The notes beneath the pieces are model-generated. The model made no database searches. It worked only from the letters and a program-made list of their open reading frames with translations, and was not told where the DNA came from. This document shows positions 57,852 to 64,000 of a stretch of DNA of 64,000 nucleotides, in pieces; positions within the stretch are counted from its first letter, which is position 1, and the number at the start of each line of letters is the position of its first letter. The position numbers were made by a program, and so were the translations under genes. This DNA is from Bromus sterilis. Taxonomy: Eukaryota; Streptophyta; Magnoliopsida; Poales; Poaceae. The DNA lies in assembly GCA_950022295.1 (NCBI GenBank), contig OX465598.1:303998001-304062000 (forward strand), in the 5' to 3' direction.

Positions 57852-59134
57852 TCCAGTCACCAGGGGCTCCGCAGTCGGACACAGGGAACCAGGGCCTCAG
57901 TCGGAAGGAAAGGAGAGAGAACAACCGCAGCAACAACAACAACAACAACCACAACCAGCAGAACAATGGCAAGCGCAAGGACGAACAGCCTGATACCGAG
58001 TATGGCAGTCGGCAGGTGGCCGATGTCCAGAATGAAGAAGATCCAGCGGCTGCAGGAGGCAGTTGGAAGATGATACCAAATGTGAGACCCCCGGGGCAGA
58101 TGAAGCCCAAGTACACGTTCGAGGATATGTTGGACGCACCGTGTAAGTTGCATAGCACGCCGGGAAGGCCGTCTGCACACACCACTCGGCTGTGCGATTT
58201 TGTGAGAAGGATTGCGAAGGGAGAAGCTTTACCACCTCCACCCCCACCACCACCCCAGAACAGAGGACCTCCTCAGCAGCAGAACCAGTTCCCACAGCAA
58301 GATGCCGCCTACATGATTTTCACCAGCGAGTCCACAGACAAGGGCAGTCGGAGAGCCCGAGCTCGGAAGGTTAATGCCACTATGCCACCGATTCCCCAGT
58401 TCATGCATTGGTCCGAGTGTCCTATATCCTGGGACAGAGCAGATCATCCCACCATTTTTCCGAATCCGGGCAACTATCCGCTGGTGGTGGACGCTCTGTT
58501 CGCAGGACCAAGGTTCTCATGCAAGTTCTCCCGAGTGCTTGTTGATGGAGGGAGCACAATCAACATTCTGTACAGAGATACAATGATCAAGCTAGGGCTC
58601 ACAGAGAGGGACCTGGAGCGTAGTCGGACGACTTTCCATGGGATTGTTCCTGGATTGTCTTGCACCCCCATGGGTCGCATTCGGCTGGATGTTATATTTT
58701 GCACAGAAGAAAATTTCAGGAGGGAGCCGATTTGGTTCGAGGTCCCCGACCTCAGCAGTCCTTACCATGCTCGCTTGGGATTGCCGGCGTTTGCCAAGTT
58801 CATGATCAACGCACAGCAGACGTACCTCAAGATGAAGATCCCAGGGCCATACGGCGTCATCACTGTCACCGGGGACTTCAGGAAGTCCCTCGAGTGCACA
58901 TCTGCTGGCAGCAGTTTGGCTGATTCCCAAGTGGTCGAGACTGAGAAGCGTCAGCTCAGCAAGGTGATTGCAATGGCACAAGCGCAGAGCAAGAATCCAC
59001 TGCCAGTTGGCCCAGCAAAGAGAGTAGATGAGGAATCGGCTTTTCAGTCGGCCAAGGATAGCAAGAAGATCGCTCTAGATCCCTCCGACTCAACCAAGTT
59101 TGTTGTAGTTGGAGCTGGACTTAGCGATAAATAG
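57767..59134 (+). CDS. Tat-type gag end and aspartic protease ORF
   Basis: 455 codons. It has an Asn-rich tract (NNNNNNHNQQNN, from an AAC repeat), a nucleocapsid-like piece (CKLHSTPGRPSAHTTRLC), a Pro run, then the aspartic protease: VLVDGGSTINILY with the catalytic Asp and YHARLGLPAFAKFM as the hydrophobic-Gly segment. The end at TAG 59132 is followed in the same frame by the RT N-terminus (ESELVEFL), so this stop is an internal break rather than a true end. The protease would process Gag-Pol. Confidence 0.8.
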   Translation: MCARLSEGLILALSDSAMRPIQLEVGGVIQSPGAPQSDTGNQGLSRKERRENNRSNNNNNNHNQQNNGKRKDEQPDTEYGSRQVADVQNEEDPAAAGGSWKMIPNVRPPGQMKPKYTFEDMLDAPCKLHSTPGRPSAHTTRLCDFVRRIAKGEALPPPPPPPPQNRGPPQQQNQFPQQDAAYMIFTSESTDKGSRRARARKVNATMPPIPQFMHWSECPISWDRADHPTIFPNPGNYPLVVDALFAGPRFSCKFSRVLVDGGSTINILYRDTMIKLGLTERDLERSRTTFHGIVPGLSCTPMGRIRLDVIFCTEENFRREPIWFEVPDLSSPYHARLGLPAFAKFMINAQQTYLKMKIPGPYGVITVTGDFRKSLECTSAGSSLADSQVVETEKRQLSKVIAMAQAQSKNPLPVGPAKRVDEESAFQSAKDSKKIALDPSDSTKFVVVGAGLSDK

Positions 59135-59494
59135 GAAAGCGAGCTCGTCGAGTTCCTCCATGATAATCGGGACATCTTTGCATGGTCTCCACAAGACATG
59201 CCTGGTGTTCCGAGAGAACTCGCCGAGCACAAGCTGCATATTCGGCCAGGCTCGAAGCCAGTCAAGCAACCCCTGAGACGTTTTTCTGAAGACAAGAGAA
59301 GGGCAATTGGCGAGGAGATTGCGAAGCTGCAAGCAGCAGGTTTCATCATGGAAGTGTTTTACCCCGAGTGGCTGGCAAATCCAGTCCTCGTCATGAAGAA
59401 GAACAAGACCTGGCGTATGTGTATAGATTACACTTGCCTGAACAAGGCGTGCCCGAAAGATCTGTTTGCTCTGCCCCGTATATCAAGTGATTGA
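59135..59494 (+). pseudogene. RT N-terminal part, cut off by stop and frameshift
   Basis: In the frame of the protease ORF after its TAG: FAWSPQDMPGVP, LAEHKLHI, FIMEVFYPEWLANPVLVMKK and WRMCIDYTCLNKACPKD are the first RT motifs. At about 59482-59486 two bases are missing relative to the pattern, and the frame passes to the next ORF. Confidence 0.85.
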
Positions 59495-62400
59495 TTCTAC
59501 GGCCGGCTGCGAGCTGTTGTCCTTCCTGGACGCCACCGCTGGCTATCACCAGATCAAACTTGCTGTGGAAGATCAGATAAAAACTGCATTCATCACTCCT
59601 TTCGGGGCTTATTGCTATATCACTATGCCGTTTGGTTTGAAGAATGGAGGCGCCACTTATCAACGCACAATTCAGAGATGCACACACTCTCAGCTCGGCA
59701 GAAATCTCCACGTTTACGTGGATGACTTAGTGCTGAAATCGGCAAAAGGAGTCACGCTGCTTGATGACCTCAGGGAAACATTTGCAAACATGAGAACTTA
59801 TCAGATCAAGCTCAACCCGGAGAAGTGCGTGTTTGGAGTCCAAGCTGGCAAGCTCTTGGGATTTCTCGTTTCTGAGAGAGGAATCGAATGCAATCCCGAG
59901 AAGATAGAGGCAATAGAGCGCATGGAACAACCCACGACCCTGAAGCAAGTACAGAAGTTCACCGGTTGCCTCGCACCACTCAGCCGATTCCTCAGTCGGC
60001 TGGGTGAAAAAGCAATCCCATTGTACCAGTTGATGAAGAAGACAGAGAAGTTCACCTGGACCCCCCAAGCAAATGAAGCATTCCGAGAGCTCAAGAGCAT
60101 GCTCTCCACAACATCGATTCTGGCTGCCCCGATTGAGAAGGAGCCAATGATGTTATACATTGCGGCAACCAATCGGGTGATCAGTGCAGTTATGGTGGTG
60201 GAGCGGCCTGAGAAGGACAAGGCACAGCAAATTCAGCGTCCAGTGTACTACATCAGCGAAGTGCTCTCGGCATCCAAGCAGAACTACCCTCACTATCAGA
60301 AGATGTGCTATGGAGTGTACATGGCAGCCAAGAGATTGAAGCCATACTTTCAAGCTCACTTGATCACAGTCGTCAGCTCGGCTCCGCTGGCCGACATCAT
60401 GGGAAGCAGAGATGCAACCGGAAGAGTGGCAAAATGGACAATCGAAGTCGCTAGCCATGGCATCCAGTATGAGCCAAGAACGGCAATCAAGTCACAAGCA
60501 TTAGCCGATTTCCTAGTAGACTGGGCTGAAACTAAGTACATGCCGCAGCTACCAGTGTCGGATTTTTGGCGAATGCACTTTGGCGGCTCCAAGATGAAGA
60601 GTGGCCTAGGGGCTGGTGTGGTACTAACTTCACCAAGAGGAGATCAACTGCAATATGTGCTCCAGATTCACTTTCCAGCATCAAACAATGTCGCCGAGTA
60701 CGAAGCCCTTGTGCATGGTATCAAGCTTGCCAAGGAAATCGGTATTCGGAATATTGAGTGCTTTGGTGACTCCGACCTGGTTATACAACAATGCTCAGGC
60801 ACCTGGGATGCAAAGGACGCAAACATGGCAAGCTATCGCTTCTTGGTACAGCAAATCAGCGGGTACTTTGAAGGTTGCGAGTTCCATCATATGCCAAGAG
60901 CATACAACGAGGCAGCAGATGCTTTGTCCAATCTCGGATCAACAAGGCAAGCTATCCCACCAGGTGTGTCTTTGGAGCATATCAAGAAGCCATCCATCAT
61001 ACCATCCCCAGAGTCTGAGTCCATTTTTATCTCGGAAACCGACCTTGAAGCACTGAAGAAGGCAAAAGAAGCCCAACCGGCAAAACTTGCAACCGTGAAG
61101 AAGCAGTCCAGCGCCCAAGGTATCTCGGCAGCAGCACCAGGGGCTGCCGAGTGCGAGCCAGGGGCTGCCAAGTGCGAGCCAGGGGCTGCCAAAGGATGTA
61201 AGAAGAGCAAAGCTTTAGGAAAGCAAGCAGAGGCCGCGCCAGAAGGCACAACCTCCGAAGAACCAATGATATCAGAAGTTGCCGATTGCAATGATGAAGC
61301 TCCAGCTCTGAATGAGAAGTCGACACGAGGGGCTGCCGAATGCGTGACAGGCGCCGCAATCGGCAGTTCAGGGGCAGAAGCAGAAATGATAGAAGTCCAA
61401 GAGGCCGAGATCCAGGAGGCCAATGGCCAAGGAACTGTGATCCAAGAAGAAGTCCCACCCCAGCATGCAGTGGTAATGGCAGTCGTCAGCGCGCCATCAT
61501 GGGCACAGCCGATCAGAGATTTCCTACAAGACGGAGTCCTCCCAGAAGATGAAGCAGAGTCACGGCAAATCAGCCGACGATCTTGGGCGTACACAATAAT
61601 CAACAATGAGCTAGTGCGCAAGAGTGCAACTGGTATCCTTCAGAGATGTGTAGAAGAGGACAGAGGCTTGGAGCTGCTCAGAGACATTCATCAAGGTGAA
61701 TGCGGTCATCATGCATCAGCAAAGGTAATCGCCAGCAAAGCTTTCCGACATGGTTTCTACTGGCCAACTGCGCTTGCAGCGGCTGAGAATTTAGTGAAGT
61801 ACTGCAAGGGCTGTCAGCCGTTCAAGGCAAGAAGTCATCAGCCAGCATCGGCGCTAAAGACAATCCCAATAGCATGGCCGTTTGCAGTATGTGGTTTGGA
61901 TATGGTTGGACCATTCAAGAGAGCTCGCAGTGGCATGACACATCTCCTAGTCGCAGTGGACAAGTTTACCAAGTGGATTGAAGCCAGAACGATCAAGAAG
62001 TTGGATGGGCCGACTGCGGTTCGATTTGTGGCCGACATTGTGTGCAGATATGGTGTGCCTAACAGCATCATCACCGACAACGGCACAAATTTTGCGAAGG
62101 GTGCACTGGCTCGATATGCATCTCAGCAGGGCATTCGGCTTGATCTTGCGTCTGTGGCGCACCCGCAATCAAATGGTCAAGTCGAAAGAGCAAATGGACT
62201 AATCCTATCGGGTATCAGGCCCAGATTGGTAGAACCACTTGAGAGGGCACCCGGAGCATGGATTGAGGATCTCCCCGCAGTACTGTTCAGTCTGAGGACC
62301 ACACCAAACAGGTCGACTGGATTCACTCCCTTCTTCCTGGTATATGGTTCAGAAGCAGTCATCCCATCCGACATCGAGTTCGATTCACCTAGGCACGCCC

Positions 62401-62690
62401 TATACACCGAAGAAGAGGCCAGATTGGCAGGAGAGGACGGCATCGACCTCAAAGAAGAAGCTTGTCTGTTGGCCTTGTCCAGGTCGGCAGTCTACCAGCA
62501 GAAGTTGCGGCACTACCACAGCAAGAAGATTCGTCCCCTCGCCTTCCGAGAGGGAGACATGGTGCTACGCCGAATTCAGAAGTCAGACGGACAGCACAAG
62601 CTATCCTCACCTTGGGAAGGGCCATTCGTCATAAGCCGAGCGCTCAAGAACAACTCCTATTATCTGATCGACTGCACCAAGGGCACTTAG
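59466..62690 (+). CDS. Tat-type RT, dual RNase H and integrase
   Basis: 1074 codons, open. RT: SFLDATAGYHQIKL, TMPFGLKNGGATYQR and VYVDDLVLKS (catalytic DD at about residue 87). First RNase H (residues 195-350): the first Asp position reads LYIAATNRVISAV, so it is lost. Second, archaeal-type RNase H (365-495): MHFGGSKM where DGS is expected, but NVAEYEAL, FGDSDLVI and AADALSNLG keep the other acids. A long Ala/Glu linker (500-680) has 21-base repeats (GAAECEP). Integrase: HHCC zinc finger (GECGHHAS..YCKGCQ), GLDMVG, ITDNGTNF and VERANG give D, D, E. It ends at TAG 62688. Confidence 0.85.
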   Translation: MLCPVYQVIDSTAGCELLSFLDATAGYHQIKLAVEDQIKTAFITPFGAYCYITMPFGLKNGGATYQRTIQRCTHSQLGRNLHVYVDDLVLKSAKGVTLLDDLRETFANMRTYQIKLNPEKCVFGVQAGKLLGFLVSERGIECNPEKIEAIERMEQPTTLKQVQKFTGCLAPLSRFLSRLGEKAIPLYQLMKKTEKFTWTPQANEAFRELKSMLSTTSILAAPIEKEPMMLYIAATNRVISAVMVVERPEKDKAQQIQRPVYYISEVLSASKQNYPHYQKMCYGVYMAAKRLKPYFQAHLITVVSSAPLADIMGSRDATGRVAKWTIEVASHGIQYEPRTAIKSQALADFLVDWAETKYMPQLPVSDFWRMHFGGSKMKSGLGAGVVLTSPRGDQLQYVLQIHFPASNNVAEYEALVHGIKLAKEIGIRNIECFGDSDLVIQQCSGTWDAKDANMASYRFLVQQISGYFEGCEFHHMPRAYNEAADALSNLGSTRQAIPPGVSLEHIKKPSIIPSPESESIFISETDLEALKKAKEAQPAKLATVKKQSSAQGISAAAPGAAECEPGAAKCEPGAAKGCKKSKALGKQAEAAPEGTTSEEPMISEVADCNDEAPALNEKSTRGAAECVTGAAIGSSGAEAEMIEVQEAEIQEANGQGTVIQEEVPPQHAVVMAVVSAPSWAQPIRDFLQDGVLPEDEAESRQISRRSWAYTIINNELVRKSATGILQRCVEEDRGLELLRDIHQGECGHHASAKVIASKAFRHGFYWPTALAAAENLVKYCKGCQPFKARSHQPASALKTIPIAWPFAVCGLDMVGPFKRARSGMTHLLVAVDKFTKWIEARTIKKLDGPTAVRFVADIVCRYGVPNSIITDNGTNFAKGALARYASQQGIRLDLASVAHPQSNGQVERANGLILSGIRPRLVEPLERAPGAWIEDLPAVLFSLRTTPNRSTGFTPFFLVYGSEAVIPSDIEFDSPRHALYTEEEARLAGEDGIDLKEEACLLALSRSAVYQQKLRHYHSKKIRPLAFREGDMVLRRIQKSDGQHKLSSPWEGPFVISRALKNNSYYLIDCTKGT
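61140..61202 (+). repeat. 21-base in-frame repeat in the RNase H-integrase linker
   Basis: GGGGCTGCC starts at 61140, 61161 and 61182, giving GAAECEP, GAAKCEP and GAAKG; another GGGGCTGCCGA occurs at 61330. Confidence 0.9.
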
Positions 62691-63561
62691 CACAAGGACA
62701 CATCAGGAGCAGAGACAGGGCGGCCGTGGAACGCTGAGTTGTTATGTCCGTTCTATAGCTGAGCGGCAGAAACTTTTGTAAGCCATTTGGCAAACAATCA
62801 GTAAAAGTTATCACGCCTCTGAAAAAGAGTATCCGATTACCTTCGCATAATTTCATTCGAAGAGCTAGCCTCAATCGGCGATGCTCAATCATACCCGAGG
62901 CGTATATAACATACCCGGGGACTGACAGACCACGAGGTCAAGAGAATAGGCCATCGAGGCACGGGGGCTGCGGGCTGGCACTCAACTCGGCACTCAGCTC
63001 AAGCGCAAACCACTAAATGGTTTGCGGCATTGAGAAGGGTCGTATTTGAGACAGCCGGCAGTGTGAATTCCCGGGAAACAATTCGAAACACGCCACTAAG
63101 GGCATATTCGATAAAGCAGAGTCGCCAATTGCGCCGCGAACCAAGGCTTCGAGCCCGATAGCGAGCAATCGACATCTACTGCGCAGAATCCTTTGCGTTA
63201 AATCTTGTCATGTAAAAAATGAAAAACTTATCGAACCTTGGTTGGTAAGCTACCGTTGACCCGATTGCGGACAGCATGACGGCAGCAAGGATGACACGGT
63301 AGAAATCCCCAAGTGCAGCCGATAAAGGAAACCGACAAAGACGCGAAGTTGATCGCACGGGTAAAAGCAAAGATCAAGCAATCGGACTGCATCAAAAGTA
63401 GCTGGACCAAGGCCGAATATGTTCATTACATCAAGGTCACACCCAGTGGGTGTCGACAGAATTAAAATGATGTCTTACAAGCAGATAGTCGGAAGACAAA
63501 ATAAGGTAAAACCGATCCAGTATCGGCAAGCTACAACAAGTAACATATTTGGCGGCATGGC
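62691..63561. other. Tat-type region between pol and the antisense ORF
   Basis: No supported gene on either strand; the ORFs at 62644-62892 and 63176-63410 (minus) lack motifs. CGG-rich words such as ATACCCGGGGACTG at 62909 are seen. Confidence 0.5.
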
Positions 63562-64000
63562 TCAGGAAGTCGGAGGCATGGAGCTAGAAGACGGAGCAGT
63601 CGGATCCGATTGCGCTTCAGAAAATGTGGCACCAGTCTGCTTGGATCTCGGAGATGTTTGAGATGAGCCGCTATCAGAAAGCTCCTCGGCCAGGCCAGAG
63701 ATTGAAGGTGCAGCGAGCGGGTTCCCGCCCTCGTCGAGATACGGAGTGTACTCGTAGGGAGAGAACCAGTTCACCATAGAGCTGGCTAGCCGATTCACTT
63801 CGGTGTAGGTCTTCTCAAGCAGATCGGAGGCATTTTCTCGGAGGCTGTAGAGTTGGGAGAGCTTCACTTGAGGGTACCAGCTCAGCACAGTTTGGAGGGC
63901 GGTTTCCGCGCCAGTCTGACCGGCAGAGTTCAGCAAGACGTCGATCCGACGAGGGATGGCCTTCAAGAGAATCCGAGTCTGTTCGGTGGTAGCATTCAGA
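63562..64000 (-). CDS. Antisense ORF of a Tat-type element, 5' partial
   Basis: Minus-strand frame open from the right edge to TGA at 63562 (at least 145 codons; the ATG at 63966 is probably internal). The product has a helical part with LYSLRENASDLLEKTYTEVN and WFSPYEYTPYLDEGGNPL, and a Ser/Pro-rich tail. Antisense ORFs between pol and the 3' LTR are known in the Tat lineage; their function is unknown. It may be transcribed from the 3' side. Confidence 0.6.
   Translation of the reverse strand, partial: LNATTEQTRILLKAIPRRIDVLLNSAGQTGAETALQTVLSWYPQVKLSQLYSLRENASDLLEKTYTEVNRLASSMVNWFSPYEYTPYLDEGGNPLAAPSISGLAEELSDSGSSQTSPRSKQTGATFSEAQSDPTAPSSSSMPPTS

Larger units (their letters stand above)
55196..64000 (+). 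mobile_element. Tat-type Ty3/gypsy retrotransposon, 3' end outside window
   Basis: LTR starting TGTCGGGGG, primer site TGGCGCCCACCGTGGGGC, gag, protease, RT, two RNase H domains, integrase and an antisense ORF follow in the order typical of the Tat lineage (RIRE2/Huck-like). The bases TGGCC before 55196 may be one target duplicate. The polypurine tract and 3' LTR are beyond 64000. Confidence 0.8.

Overview
The window is plant DNA, very probably from a Triticeae grass (wheat, barley or Aegilops type). The evidence is the content: nested LTR retrotransposons whose LTRs begin TGATACGTC or TGATGCGTC, a Sirevirus-like copia element, a CACTA element with a TNP2-type transposase and GGTTGGTG..CACCAACC subterminal palindromes, an L1-type LINE, a Tat-type gypsy element, and a Mutator-like element (MULE) carrying a SUMO-protease-like (Ulp1/C48) gene. 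I found no convincing ordinary host gene, no rRNA or tRNA gene, and no prokaryotic feature. Almost every base can be assigned to a transposable element or its debris. All family names are inferred from sequence features, since nothing could be searched.

Layout, left to right. (1) 1-7686: Sirevirus-like copia element, 5' part outside the window: end of pol, a long broken env-like ORF behind its own TATA box, several polypurine tracts, an LTR, a primer site, part of gag, then a second truncated LTR end. It sits inside (2) 7687-10469, the 3' part of a gypsy element ending in an LTR. (3) 10470-about 31728: a large MULE with a decayed Ulp1-like gene, a second Ulp1-like gene that is open across six recognisable exons, and, facing it tail to tail, a decayed FAR1/MURA-type transposase gene. 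A complete 9.4 kb gypsy element (12966-22344, TSD ATAAT) lies in an intron of the open Ulp1 gene. A solo LTR (26663-28299, TSD ACCGC) lies in an intron of the transposase gene. (4) about 31695-36176: a perfect inverted repeat followed by two adjacent MULE-like units with GC-rich inner parts and related AT-rich ends. (5) 36195-39846: a 5'-truncated LINE with a 14 bp TSD. (6) 39864 onward: a Helitron-like 3' end. (7) 41569-about 53106: a CACTA element on the minus strand with a small coiled-coil/membrane ORF, a truncated transposase, tandem repeats, pieces of other CACTA ends, and a second gene ending in a Ulp1-like domain. (8) 53107-55195: AT-rich then GC-rich repeat debris. (9) 55196-64000: a Tat-type gypsy element with gag, protease, RT, two RNase H domains, integrase and an antisense ORF; its 3' LTR is outside the window.

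The most interesting part is the MULE. Its protease gene has kept an open frame, matching splice sites and the His/Asp/Cys catalytic set although its transposase gene has stop codons. Its introns and spacers are full of one short motif, AACTGCAT. The motif is on the plus strand left of about 30.87 kb and on the minus strand to the right of it, as expected of element-wide subterminal binding sites. An unrelated CACTA element in the same window also carries a Ulp1-like domain.
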